From Lachnospiraceae bacterium (GTDB lineage: Bacteria; Bacillota_A; Clostridia; Lachnospirales; Lachnospiraceae), in the NCBI GenBank assembly GCA_021770615.1, contig JAETQR010000001.1:1-64000 (forward strand): a stretch of DNA of 64,000 nt. Reading direction: 5' to 3'. Shown piece after piece: positions 8,901 through 16,709 of this stretch (positions within the stretch are counted from its first letter, which is position 1; each line of letters opens with the position of its first letter). The notes beneath the pieces are model-generated. The model did not search any database, was not told the origin of the DNA, and saw only the letters and a program-made list of their open reading frames with translations. Made by a program: the position numbers and the translations under genes.

Positions 8901-9906
8901 TCCAATCTTTGAAAGCAGTAAATTTGGGGGGATTTTTTACTGCATCTTCTACACTCTTAGGGATTTCGACACCGGATGCTTTTGCAGCATCCTTCATTGT
9001 CGTATTCATTGTGGCAAACATGCCATTGATTGTTTTATAGTTCTCCTCAATTTTAGCATCTTTATAAGCCTTCTTTTCTCCCTGCAAAGCACTCTGGCTT
9101 GCCTTCAGGCTGGTCAGCGTTGCTTCATATGCCGCCTTCGTTGCCTGTGCCTGGGATAGCTTTACGTTCGCCTTAGATAACTTAGAATATGTATCATCCT
9201 GTTTGGAAGACAGATTTTTTTCCTGTTTGCTCAATTCTGATTTTCCATCCTCCACCTTACGAAGTCCTTTGTCAATTTTCTTTTGGGCATCGCTTAGCTT
9301 TTCGTTCGTTTCTCCCAGGATGTTTTTGTTTACTTCCCGTATCTTCTTTTCATCCAGACGAACCTCTATGGTATCCTCAATAGCACCGTTTACAGTAACG
9401 CTCGCCACACCTTCCTGCCGCTCCAGATAAGGCTTCAAAACCTTTTCATTAAAAGTAGACAGTTCCTTAATATCTTTCCCTTCATAATCAACAGCCGCAT
9501 ACATGGTTGCCATCCTGTCCATACTGATCTCCATCAGATTTGGTGTGCCGCAGCCTTCTGGCAATTCCACTGTGTTTAACTGCTGGGAAACACGTACCAG
9601 TGTGGAATCCATGTTAGTATTTTCTGCAAACTCCAACATAATCATGCCATAATTGTTAGAAGAAGTGCTGTTGACATTTTCCACACCGCTTACTGTTCCC
9701 AAAGCGCTCTCTAAAGGTTCCACGACATCTTTTTCCACCTCCGCCGGTGATGCCCCCGGCTCCGTTACGATTACCGCCAGATAGGGAAGTTCCATATCCG
9801 GCATCAAATCTGTCTGCATGTTACCTAAACTTACCCCGCCGATTACCAGCACGATAATGATTGATACCAGTGCCAGAAAAGGGTTTTTCACAAATGTTTT
9901 TGTCAT
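5938..9906 (-). CDS. RND-family exporter with a coiled-coil insert
   Basis: The 1322-residue protein has the RND layout: one N-terminal membrane span, a large outer loop, a block of spans from about residue 600 with the segment GMLVDNSIVVMENI, a second outer loop, and a second block with FTVPLAFTGG and GTVVNNGIVFVDY. It belongs with the AcrB/HAE1 and SwrC-like proteins of Firmicutes. The first outer loop carries an insert of about 260 residues (about 195-455) rich in Lys, Glu, Gln and Ser heptads, predicted coiled coil. No membrane fusion protein or outer-membrane partner lies nearby. The C-terminus is acidic. The promoter carries the TTGAG box of the two-component operon, so the pump is probably under that system. 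Confidence 0.9.
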   Translation of the reverse strand: MTKTFVKNPFLALVSIIIVLVIGGVSLGNMQTDLMPDMELPYLAVIVTEPGASPAEVEKDVVEPLESALGTVSGVENVNSTSSNNYGMIMLEFAENTNMDSTLVRVSQQLNTVELPEGCGTPNLMEISMDRMATMYAAVDYEGKDIKELSTFNEKVLKPYLERQEGVASVTVNGAIEDTIEVRLDEKKIREVNKNILGETNEKLSDAQKKIDKGLRKVEDGKSELSKQEKNLSSKQDDTYSKLSKANVKLSQAQATKAAYEATLTSLKASQSALQGEKKAYKDAKIEENYKTINGMFATMNTTMKDAAKASGVEIPKSVEDAVKNPPKFTAFKDWMTKLGQGEQIKNLTTDSLNQMYQVVNVRLPQIDTELANLKTEIMAAEMVVKKLNKQMKGMDKKQEDVVSGGYAASSGFGSGQAQISSAKTQLENAEKELDEAQKQLDESREAALDNANLDALLTLDTLSGLITAQNFAMPAGYIDDKKDNQWLVDIGTHYKSVSDLEQMVLTKIKGVGTIKLSDVADVTTVDNLGDCYSKVNGEDSLMLGIYKGSTANTSTVSKNITDAFAELEKEYEGLSFTPMMNQGAFIGQVIDSVLSSILLGAVLAIIVLALFLKDIKPTIIVAVSIPFSVLFALIIMYFTDININAMSLAGLCMGIGMLVDNSIVVMENIYRLRQQGYRAAQAAVYGTKQVAIPILVSTLTTICVFLPMVFTSGMVSQMLIPFSFTISYALIASLVIALTVAPSLGSVLLKKTKEHKHPLFDAIKDIYGKILEFCLRFKVVPLAVAVVLLIICGRQVFSSSLTMMDQMESNQISATMEMKDGTSDEAAFQAADQAVDAMLKVDGVDKISVMDAGAMSPMAMSGAGNQADFSSFSFNIITDEEIKKTSEFERIIRELKESVKDVPCEEITVSSSQMGGMSDMMNSGMEVVISGDEQEKLIEISKDVMKIVDSVEGLENATNGLDENSRQVHLTFDKNKAARRGLSVAQIFQQLAGYITTEKDAITMDVNGTDMDVKIVDETEELTYENLMNAEITATTQNSSGEDEEKTYKLKDFAKKQDGYTTENITRENQTRLISVTAETADDANTTLLSRKLQKKLDDYKTPEGYTIEISGETEQVNDMMVQMGSALLLGFLLIYLIMVVQFKSLLSPFIIIFTVPLAFTGGMLGLMTFDMSISAMSMMGFMVLMGTVVNNGIVFVDYANQLRLKGVEKKTALIITGKTRMRPIIMTALTTILSMSVMAFSQDAGNAMQKGMAVVVCFGLLYATLMTLFIVPVLYDVFYRRPLRNIDLGKETENIPDETEAVLEEYGYAPDAAATAEEHA

Positions 9907-9943
9907 AGTTTACCTCCGTTTTCATGCAAGATTACCTTATGAC

Positions 9944-9973
9944 CATATAAGCATTTGCTCAACTCAACCTCAA
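9944..9973 (-). promoter_or_regulatory. RND pump promoter with a TTGAG box
   Basis: On the minus strand TTGAGG (9968-9973) and TATATG (9944-9949) lie 18 bases apart, and the box TTGAGGTTGAGTTGAG covers 9958-9973. This 16-base sequence is identical to that in the response regulator promoter, with the same distance to the -10 element. The start codon of the pump gene is at 9906 behind GGAGG. Confidence 0.65.
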
Positions 9974-10005
9974 ATTTTCAAAAATAAACAATAAATAATT
10001 TTAAA

Positions 10006-11190
10006 TTACAGCCGTTCTTTTACCCAGTCACAGATAAATTCGGCTGCTGGAACATATCCACCCATTTGCGCATGGCATTGTGATGTGCTGGCTTCATCAA
10101 ACAATTTATACTCTTTTTTACAATTTTGCAATGCATCAAAAAAAACCTTTGCCTCACCTTTATTTATTTCAGCGGTACCGTCTAATACCAGCATCTCGCA
10201 ATTTATCTTGTCCACAATATCCGTGTTATCATACTTTCTTAATTCCTCAATCACTGCCTCCCTGCTAACTCCATGTTTCCATGCATAATCATCCATCATG
10301 TTATAAACCATCTTAGGCCGGAACGGTGCAGGCAATTTCATAACCTTCGCAAAGATGTCCGCAAAATGACCTCCCCAGTTTATATTACCCGGATTAACAA
10401 TTCCCAGTTTAATTCGCTTTTCAAAAGCACATGCCCTGGGCAGCAAAAAAGCGCCAAAGCTAAATCCCATTGCACCGACATGTTCTTCATCCACACAGCT
10501 ATAATTTTTGATCGCAAAATCTATAACAGGTGTCATTACATTTTCCCAGTCTGGGCGAAATGGCATTTTCTGAAGGCGCAACGCATATCCCTGCCCCGGT
10601 CCGTCAAAAATCAGGCAGTGAATCCCTCTCTTCAGCAGTCCGTCATACATCCATCTGGTGTCCTCCGCCCATGTGTCTCTCCCCGGCATTAGAATCATAA
10701 GCGGTGCCTTTCCTTCTGCCGTGGGAGATTGATAAAAATGTCCCGGTAAATACGTACTCTCATAAGGTATCTCCACATAAGTTCCCGGATAGCCAGACAA
10801 TTCCAGATATTTCTCGTAACACTCATGACTTCGCTTGCTGACAGATATCATTTTCGGATTTTCTGCATTGCTGTAGCACATGAGCGCCACACGATAATAT
10901 GTTGATGCCCTCAAATACGCCGTCTCCGCAGATTCTTTATGTCCTTCTTTGTTTTTTTCCTCTGCTTTTTGTAACAACTGATCGCCCAGTTTCGACCATT
11001 GCCCCAGCCATGCCTCCTCATCCGAACCTTTCAGATTGCAATATGTCTCCAGCACCTCCCCAATATCTGTCATGCCAAATGGTGCCAATCCCAAAAGATG
11101 CTTAGCCAACGCATCCATCATAATATGGCTATGAAAAGAAATGGCGTCAAAATGCTCTCCCGGTTTCACAACAGGCTTGTTTTTACCCAT
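10006..11190 (-). CDS. alpha/beta hydrolase (FrsA/DUF1100-like)
   Basis: The product of 394 residues has an all-helical N-terminal part (to about 130) and a C-terminal alpha/beta hydrolase domain. The serine nucleophile motif is GFSFGAF, the acid is likely in LDGTAE, and the His in CHAQMG. This layout fits the FrsA/DUF1100 esterase-like group; members act on esters or C-C bonds and the substrate is not clear. I start at the ATG at 11190, about seven bases after AGGATG; the GTG 15 bases earlier has no good ribosome binding site. The divergent TetR gene is the probable regulator. Confidence 0.75.
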   Translation of the reverse strand: MGKNKPVVKPGEHFDAISFHSHIMMDALAKHLLGLAPFGMTDIGEVLETYCNLKGSDEEAWLGQWSKLGDQLLQKAEEKNKEGHKESAETAYLRASTYYRVALMCYSNAENPKMISVSKRSHECYEKYLELSGYPGTYVEIPYESTYLPGHFYQSPTAEGKAPLMILMPGRDTWAEDTRWMYDGLLKRGIHCLIFDGPGQGYALRLQKMPFRPDWENVMTPVIDFAIKNYSCVDEEHVGAMGFSFGAFLLPRACAFEKRIKLGIVNPGNINWGGHFADIFAKVMKLPAPFRPKMVYNMMDDYAWKHGVSREAVIEELRKYDNTDIVDKINCEMLVLDGTAEINKGEAKVFFDALQNCKKEYKLFDEASTSQCHAQMGGYVPAAEFICDWVKERL

Positions 11191-11264
11191 AAATATCATC
11201 CTCACTTTCTTCCGCCTAAGTGCACATTACTGCTCACAACACCTCCAGTAACATTTTTATCACT

Positions 11265-11293
11265 TTGACTTTTGTTTGTTATTTTGCTATTAT
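11265..11293 (+). promoter_or_regulatory. sigma-A-type promoter for the TetR-type gene
   Basis: TTGACT at 11265-11270 and TATTAT at 11288-11293 have a 17-base spacer. The start codon is about 105 bases further on, leaving a long leader. Short inverted repeats in the leader such as GACgatTGTC near 11301 could be part of a regulator site, but I cannot define one. Confidence 0.55.
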
Positions 11294-11402
11294 TTTATTT
11301 GACGATTGTCTATTATTCAATCCTCGGATATTAAAAACCGTCGTTTAATCAACGAAACAGGCAAATTGTCAATTAAAATATTTAGAATGGAGATAAAACA
11401 CC

Positions 11403-11954
11403 ATGAATCAAAACGACCTGCGTGTGAAAAAGACCAAAAAGGCCATCCATAACACATTTATGGAACTATTAAAGACAAAGCCGGTCTCAAAAATTTCGGT
11501 TACAGAATTGGCGAAAGCCGCTGAAATCAACAAAGCTACCTTTTATCTGCATTACAAAGATATCTTCGATCTCTATCAGCATACATTACGAAATTTTCTT
11601 TGTGGGATTGCAGATGAAATCACTTTTATGAACTTGTTTTTTACAGATATAGAGCGCTTTGCAACGAAACTATATGAGCTGTCCATCAGCAGGGGATTTT
11701 TCAAAAACAATGTACTGTTTACTGTTGAGAATGCATCTTACAATCAGGGTGCCATGCAATTCTTTTGCAATGCCCTGACAGATAATGTAATTCATTTGAA
11801 TATCCTGGAGGATAATGACATAAACCGCATGAAATTAAGATATATCTTTGCTGGAATTGGTATGCTGTTTCGCTTTGATTCGGACAAAAATCCGGATGAC
11901 ATTATTTCAACTATCGTATGCGCTTACAAGGGACAATTTGAAGATATGCAATAA
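11403..11954 (+). CDS. TetR-family transcriptional regulator
   Basis: The 183-residue protein has a TetR-type N-terminal helix-turn-helix (about 10-60) with the characteristic end ATFYLHYKDIFDLY. The C-terminal ligand domain is of the type found in DhaS/AcrR-like members and tells nothing certain about the ligand. It is divergent from the alpha/beta hydrolase gene across about 210 bases, the usual arrangement for a TetR repressor of its neighbour. The start is preceded by GGAGATAAAACACC. Confidence 0.85.
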   Translation: MNQNDLRVKKTKKAIHNTFMELLKTKPVSKISVTELAKAAEINKATFYLHYKDIFDLYQHTLRNFLCGIADEITFMNLFFTDIERFATKLYELSISRGFFKNNVLFTVENASYNQGAMQFFCNALTDNVIHLNILEDNDINRMKLRYIFAGIGMLFRFDSDKNPDDIISTIVCAYKGQFEDMQ

Positions 11955-11962
11955 CATTCAAA

Positions 11963-12157
11963 TTAACCAAACTTATTAGTTTTTCTTGCAGCAACCACCA
12001 GTAGCCTTGCATCCCGCCCCACCCAGCTCCTACAGGTAGACAAAGTAAGGAACTGATATTTCCGAAAGAACTCCTCTGGCGTATTTTTCTCAAGTTCTTC
12101 ACCAATCTGTTTTCCCATCTCAGTCTGGTACAACAAAGCACCAGCATCCCACATCAC
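11963..12157 (-). pseudogene. sortase remnant (C-terminal fragment)
   Basis: The 64-residue frame contains LTLSTC followed by an Arg in DARLLVVAAR, which is the catalytic Cys and Arg end of sortases, closest to class B-like forms. The usual 200-250-residue enzyme, including the catalytic His, is missing, and there is no ribosome binding site. A gene lost all but its 3' end here. The alternative, a functional tiny protein, is unlikely. Confidence 0.6.
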
Positions 12158-12177
12158 TACGAGACACTGGTGCTTTT
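12135..12177 (+). terminator. probable terminator hairpin
   Basis: AAAGCACCAG (12135-12144) pairs with CTGGTGCTTT (12167-12176) around a 22-base loop and is followed by a short T run. It lies about 180 bases after the TetR gene and may end that transcript. It overlaps the 5' end of the sortase remnant. Confidence 0.4.
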
Positions 12178-12305
12178 ATGGTCGCTTATGCTTTCTGAAC
12201 GGCTGCCGCATATTATTCCATTATAAGGATTACGTTATTTCAGGCATGCGTCAGATGGCCATAAGGAAACCGCTATGTTTTACAATACCCACTTTACCAT
12301 TTACC

Positions 12306-12659
12306 CTATTTACTAATAGCTCTGGCTTTCTTCAAACCTTCTATCGTCTCACAAATATCCCTTTTCGTAGTTTCGGGGTTAATCGTACACATTCGCAAAA
12401 CCTTTTTCCCCTGAAGTTCTGTGGTAAAAATCTGTGCAAAGCCACTTTCTGTAATTTCTCTGGAAATGTCCTGATTTATTTTGTCCAAATCACTTTCACC
12501 CATTACCTTATTTGATACATAACAGAAACACACAATGCCCAACTGTGCCGGAGAAACGATCTCCCAATCCGGCTGCTCAAGAATCATTTCATAAAGAAGG
12601 TATGGGGGATTTTCCTCTGGCATAATTAGAAACACCGCACACTTTTCCCAGCAAACCAT
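12306..12659 (-). pseudogene. PLP-dependent group II decarboxylase, 3' remnant
   Basis: About 100 residues match the C-terminal domain of pyridoxal-phosphate-dependent group II (aromatic amino acid/glutamate-type) decarboxylases: EIVSPAQLGIVCF, ISREITESGFAQIFTTELQG, VLRMCTINP. The whole enzyme is normally about 480 residues, and the lysine-bearing large domain is missing. The 5' side runs straight into a hydrolase fragment in another frame. The reading frame over the remnant is intact, so the loss may be recent. Confidence 0.7.
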
Positions 12660-13184
12660 TTCGCCTTATGGTGGAAAGCACTACCATTGACCAGACCATC
12701 ATAATTTAACAGCATTTCGCCACACAAAATTCCCCCAGCGGAAAATCCCATGACCGCAATATCCTTTTCCTCAATTCCATACTGCGGGATAAAGTCCTTC
12801 GGATCCTGGGTAGAAAAACCAATCTTATAATATTTTGTCACAGTGGAATATTGTCCCTTTCATATAAATAAATAGTCTCTCGTTTTACTGTGTTTGGCAC
12901 ATAATCTGTCACAAAATTATGAATGGCAGAATCTGTATCCGGCAGCAGACTCGGTGTAATAACAGAATCTACATCTGGTGACGGACTTGGTGTGACAGCA
13001 GGTAATGTTTCTTTTGGCACTGAAAATGGTGTTGGTGTCTCTGTTCCTGCCGGAGAAGGTATTGTGTATTCAGCAGAACCAACAAAAAACCTTCCCACAC
13101 ACTGGTATGATTTACAAAGAGCCAAAAAACATAAACCCCTGCAAATGGCATTTCCACGCCACTTACAAGGGTTTCTTCATTCAT
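12626..13184 (-). pseudogene. secreted esterase-like gene, frameshifted and deleted
   Basis: Two frames make up one decayed gene. The upstream frame (13125-12838) has a Thr/Pro/Ser-rich linker (PSPSPD and similar) and then ETIYLYERDNIP. The downstream frame (12841-12626) has KDFIPQYGIEEKDIAVMGFSAGG, with the GFSAGG nucleophile elbow of an alpha/beta hydrolase. One added base near 12842 would restore continuity as DNIP-TVTKY. The sequence between TKY and the catalytic elbow is too short, so an internal deletion is likely, and the C-terminus with the His is gone. Confidence 0.6.
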
Positions 13185-13204
13185 AATAACCAGGCAATCT
13201 TCAC

Positions 13205-14140
13205 CTAAACATTCAGCTGTGCAGCCACCTCTGCCGCAAAGTCCTCGTTCTTCTTTTCAAGACCTTCACCAGTCTCAAAACGAACAAACTTCGTAAGCTT
13301 AATGCTACAGCCTGCTGCTTTTCCTACAGACTCTACATATTTTGCCACAGACTCCTTATTCTCAGCCTTTACGTAAATCTGCTCAGTCAGACATACTTCC
13401 TTAAGCTCTTTGTTAAGACGTCCCATGATCATCTTCTCGATGATGTTATCCGGCTTATTGGCATTCGCCGGATCATTTTTCGCCTGTGCCAGGAGAACTT
13501 CTTTCTCCTTCTCTTTATACTCTTCTGAAACGTCCTCAGAAGAAAGATATTTCGGATTCATGGCAGCAATCTGCATTGCTACATTTTTCAGGCACTCTTT
13601 TACCTCGTCGCCCGTATTGTCAGTCTCTGCTGCAACCAATACGCCGATCTTTCCGCCTGCATGGATATAATCAACGACAAGACCATTCTCACAGGAAACT
13701 TTCTCAAAACGACGGATATTCATATTCTCGCCGATCGTAGCAATCATAGATGCCAGTTCCTCTTTTACCGTCTTTGATGTATCAGCAGCCCATGCTTCTT
13801 CCATAAAGGCATCGATATCAGCTGCACCAGAAGCATTCACCTGAGAAGCGACAGCCCCTACGAACTCCTGGAATTTCTCATTTTTTGCGACAAAGTCCGT
13901 CTCACTGTTTACCTCGACGATTGCCGCGCTCTTTCCGTCAGCACTGATATCTGTCTTAACGATTCCCTCTGCTGCGATCCTGCCAGCTTTTTTCTCTGCC
14001 TTGGCAAGACCATTCTCGCGCAGATAATCTACTGCTTTATCCATATCACCGTCTGTATTGGTAAGTGCCTTCTTACAATCCATCATACCGGCACCGGTTA
14101 TCTCCCTTAATTCTTTTACCATTGATGCTGAAATAGCCAT
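13205..14140 (-). CDS. tsf: translation elongation factor Ts
   Basis: The 311-residue protein starts MAISASMVKELREITGAGMM, the N-terminal UBA-like domain of EF-Ts, followed by the conserved SETDFVAKN segment and two core subdomains. It exchanges GDP for GTP on EF-Tu. I use the ATG at 14140, behind AAGGAAG, in place of an upstream in-frame start. It follows rpsB by 70 bases as in most bacteria. The usual next genes pyrH and frr are absent; decayed genes follow, and I see no clear terminator after the stop. Confidence 0.97.
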   Translation of the reverse strand: MAISASMVKELREITGAGMMDCKKALTNTDGDMDKAVDYLRENGLAKAEKKAGRIAAEGIVKTDISADGKSAAIVEVNSETDFVAKNEKFQEFVGAVASQVNASGAADIDAFMEEAWAADTSKTVKEELASMIATIGENMNIRRFEKVSCENGLVVDYIHAGGKIGVLVAAETDNTGDEVKECLKNVAMQIAAMNPKYLSSEDVSEEYKEKEKEVLLAQAKNDPANANKPDNIIEKMIMGRLNKELKEVCLTEQIYVKAENKESVAKYVESVGKAAGCSIKLTKFVRFETGEGLEKKNEDFAAEVAAQLNV

Positions 14141-14210
14141 TTTTTCTTTCTTCCTTTCTTCCTGAAAATGATGCGGGTGCAAAGTCGGTCTTAACACCCC
14201 GTCCTGAACA

Positions 14211-14966
14211 TTACTCTGCGTCGTTTTCTACAGCCGTCTCATCTTCTGCTGCTGTTTCTTCTTCCGGAGTATCAGCAAAAGTTTCTCCCTGCTTCGCCTC
14301 GATCACAGCATCTGCCATCTTGGAAACAATCAGTTTGACAGCACGAATCGCATCATCATTTCCCGGAATCACATAATCCAGTTCTTCCGGATCACAGTTT
14401 GTATCTACGATACCAACAAGAGGAATGCCAAGAATATGAGCCTCCTGGATACAAATCCTCTCCTTTTTCGGGTCTACGACAAAAATCGCATCCGGAATGG
14501 ATTTCATATCTTTGATACCGCCAAGGTTTTTCTCAAGCTTTGCCCACTCTTTCTTAAGATTGATCACTTCTTTTTTCGGAAGAACATCAAATGTTCCGTC
14601 TTCTGACATCTTCTCGATCGCTTTCAGTCTCTTGATGCGGTCCTGGATCGTCTTGAAGTTTGTGAGCATACCACCAAGCCATCTCTCATTTACATAATAC
14701 ATACCGCAGCGCTCTGCTTCACTTTTGATCGAATCCTGTGCCTGCTTTTTCGTACCGACAAACAGAACATTTCCGCCGTTTGCCGCAATGTCCTTGATCG
14801 CATTGTAAGCTTCATCTACCTTACCTACAGACTTCTGAAGATCGATGATATAAATACCATTTCTCTCTGTGTAGATGTACTCCGCCATTTTAGGATTCCA
14901 TCTTCTCGTCTGGTGTCCAAAGTGAACGCCCGCTTCCAGTAACTGTTTCATTGAAATAACACTCAT
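14211..14966 (-). CDS. rpsB: 30S ribosomal protein S2
   Basis: The 251-residue protein begins [27 protein letters not shown] and contains FVGTKKQAQ, the typical S2 signature regions, with an acidic C-terminal tail. The start at 14966 follows GGAGGTAAGAAAA. A clear promoter lies about 140 bases upstream and leaves a leader that could carry the S2 autoregulatory structure known in many bacteria; I could not verify its fold. The gene closes the conserved fla/che-rpsB-tsf arrangement also known from B. subtilis. Confidence 0.97.
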   Translation of the reverse strand: MSVISMKQLLEAGVHFGHQTRRWNPKMAEYIYTERNGIYIIDLQKSVGKVDEAYNAIKDIAANGGNVLFVGTKKQAQDSIKSEAERCGMYYVNERWLGGMLTNFKTIQDRIKRLKAIEKMSEDGTFDVLPKKEVINLKKEWAKLEKNLGGIKDMKSIPDAIFVVDPKKERICIQEAHILGIPLVGIVDTNCDPEELDYVIPGNDDAIRAVKLIVSKMADAVIEAKQGETFADTPEEETAAEDETAVENDAE

Positions 14967-15106
14967 TTTTCTTACCTCCATATGGTTTATTCTTCCGAAG
15001 ACCTCATTTCTTTTCACAACCCTTGTCATCCCGGAAAACTTCTGCTACCAGTCTGACCAAAGGCACCAGCGAAAAAATCAGTCAACGTGTTTTTTCAATC
15101 CGATTT

Positions 15107-15135
15107 ATTTTATCACACACAGGAAAAAAATGCAA
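15107..15135 (-). promoter_or_regulatory. sigma-A promoter of rpsB-tsf
   Basis: On the minus strand TTGCAT (15130-15135) and TAAAAT (15107-15112) are 17 bases apart. Transcription should start near 15100. The leader then has GAAAAAA and TTTTTTC flanking a 12-base centre (15071-15096), a weak AT-rich hairpin. Confidence 0.75.
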
Positions 15136-15168
15136 GCCCCAAAACAATCTGCAAATTTAATCCGAAAT

Positions 15169-15702
15169 TTAATCCTGTCTGGTGATGATCTTCGCAATCG
15201 TCTCAAAATCTGCACCGACAGGAATCTTATAGGTGCCGCTTCTCACCTGTCTGGCATATCCTTTTTCCTCCAGATATTCATCGAACCCATCCGCATCGTC
15301 AATGATGCCCGCCTCTTCCATCTCTCTTGAAACCGAACTGGAAAGAAGTCCGCTCCTCACTACAAATGACTTCTTATTCTTATGGTACCGGGATGCATTT
15401 TGAATGTCATCCTTGCTGTCGTCGATCTTAGCTTCGGCTTTTTTCTCTTCCTTCGTCTTTACATCCACTGTCGTGCCCGATACTGCCCCGCCGGAAACAT
15501 TATCATTTTTTACCTCATTTGCAAGCTCATCGGCCGTCTTTTCTGTCTCGTTTGTTTCCGTTTCCGGAAATACCATGCCGAGTTCTTTTGCCTGTCGTAT
15601 AATATTATTATTTTTCTGGGAAGCCCGGTATGTTACACACAAAAGAAGAGCTGTCAGTACGATCCCCACACCGAGCCCTCTTAAAAACCATTTTATTTTC
15701 AT
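15169..15702 (-). CDS. MltG/YceG-like membrane protein lacking a catalytic domain
   Basis: The 177-residue protein has one N-terminal membrane span (about 8-27), a low-complexity Glu/Lys/Asp region, and a C-terminal LysM-like module ending GTYKIPVGADFETIAKIITRQD. That module resembles the N-terminal part of endolytic transglycosylase MltG, which trims new peptidoglycan strands. The catalytic domain of MltG, with its glutamate, is absent, so it may bind rather than cut peptidoglycan. It overlaps the preceding gene by the 4-base ATGA and is the last gene of the flagellar unit before the rpsB promoter. Confidence 0.65.
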   Translation of the reverse strand: MKIKWFLRGLGVGIVLTALLLCVTYRASQKNNNIIRQAKELGMVFPETETNETEKTADELANEVKNDNVSGGAVSGTTVDVKTKEEKKAEAKIDDSKDDIQNASRYHKNKKSFVVRSGLLSSSVSREMEEAGIIDDADGFDEYLEEKGYARQVRSGTYKIPVGADFETIAKIITRQD

Positions 15703-16355
15703 TTGTTTCCTCCATACAATGCAATCATCAGCTTCACTTCGCCTTGTCCAATATTCAGTTCTTTTGATATATCAAGTACTGTCTTCCCCTCTTTGTACAT
15801 TTGAATGATCGCATCATTGGTAGTCCCTTGGGGGACAGAAGCCTGTTTTTTGGCAGCCGGTTTCGCTTTCGGAGTTTTCGGCTTTGCGGCTGCCTTGGAT
15901 ACTCCTGAAACCGGCTCAGCTCCAGAAGGCGCAGACGCTTCCGGTACCAGCTTTTCTGCTTTTTCCTGTTTTTTCACGATCTTTTTAACAGCTTCTTCTT
16001 TCAGCTCTTTTTCCTTCTCATTCAGCATATTATACATGAATACAACTTCTTCATGATTTCGGTTTATTTTTTCCAGTATCTGGGAAGAAAACTCATCAAA
16101 TTCCATGATCTTTTCATTACTTTTGCGGTTAAGCAAATCTGTTGTCTCAGCGATCATATGATCCCTTTCATCATTCAGGATCGCTTTTACCTGCTCCCTG
16201 ACCAGTTCCTCTTCTTTCTCTGTCCAGATGTCCCTCGAAGCAGTCTCCCCCGCTCCGCCTGTTCCATCTTTATCCTCCCGTCTGTTTCCAACAAAAAAAC
16301 TAACTGAAATACTCACAAATCCAAGTATCAGCAATATGATCTCTGCTGCATTCAT
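15699..16355 (-). CDS. DUF6115-domain protein
   Basis: The 218-residue protein has one N-terminal membrane span (about 5-22), a coiled-coil stretch (about 50-120) rich in Glu and Lys, an Ala/Pro/Lys-rich linker, and a conserved C-terminal piece with TNDAIIQMYKEGKTVLDISK and ELNIGQGEVKLMIALYGG. This end resembles a short helix-turn-helix and is the DUF6115 signature of Lachnospiraceae flagellar loci. Its position near sigD recalls the B. subtilis swarming gene swrB, also a one-span protein near sigD, but I see no clear homology. Function is unknown. Confidence 0.65.
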   Translation of the reverse strand: MNAAEIILLILGFVSISVSFFVGNRREDKDGTGGAGETASRDIWTEKEEELVREQVKAILNDERDHMIAETTDLLNRKSNEKIMEFDEFSSQILEKINRNHEEVVFMYNMLNEKEKELKEEAVKKIVKKQEKAEKLVPEASAPSGAEPVSGVSKAAAKPKTPKAKPAAKKQASVPQGTTNDAIIQMYKEGKTVLDISKELNIGQGEVKLMIALYGGNK

Positions 16356-16375
16356 CTTATCTCCATACCTTCCTG

Positions 16376-16681
16376 CTAAATCGTTATGTCAAAACTGCTG
16401 TCTGACCTCGGAGCCATCGGTGGATCCTGGGACTGTTTCTTTTTCTTCCTCTTTCCACTTCCCTGATACCCGCCTTTGCCAGAACCGTCAAAACTGTACT
16501 CCTCGGTGTCACTCTTTTTCGTCTCCACTGCTCTCTGGCTTTGCTGCTCTACTGATTTTTGAAAATTAGCCTGCCCGCTTTCTTCCATATGCTGAACCTG
16601 ATGCTGTTCCTTCCCTGCGATCGTAGAAGCTTCGGAAGAACGTGGAGCTATCGTAGATATATCAATTGAACTAATCGACAT
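16376..16681 (-). CDS. hypothetical flagellar-locus protein
   Basis: The predicted 101-residue product is hydrophilic and low in complexity, rich in Ser, Gln, Lys and Glu, with a basic patch GKRKKKKQ near residue 80. It has no membrane span and no motif that I know. I start at the ATG at 16681, with GGTGA just upstream; a GTG four codons earlier is possible. It sits between fapA and the DUF6115 gene with short gaps, so it is very likely co-expressed with the flagellar genes. It could be disordered. Confidence 0.55.
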   Translation of the reverse strand: MSISSIDISTIAPRSSEASTIAGKEQHQVQHMEESGQANFQKSVEQQSQRAVETKKSDTEEYSFDGSGKGGYQGSGKRKKKKQSQDPPMAPRSDSSFDITI

Positions 16682-16709
16682 GGCGATCACCAAACCTTTC
16701 TTTCCCTGG

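Noticed and set aside
12626..13184. Intact secreted esterase
   Set aside because: The frame is broken near 12841, the linker to the nucleophile elbow is too short and the C-terminal catalytic His is missing.
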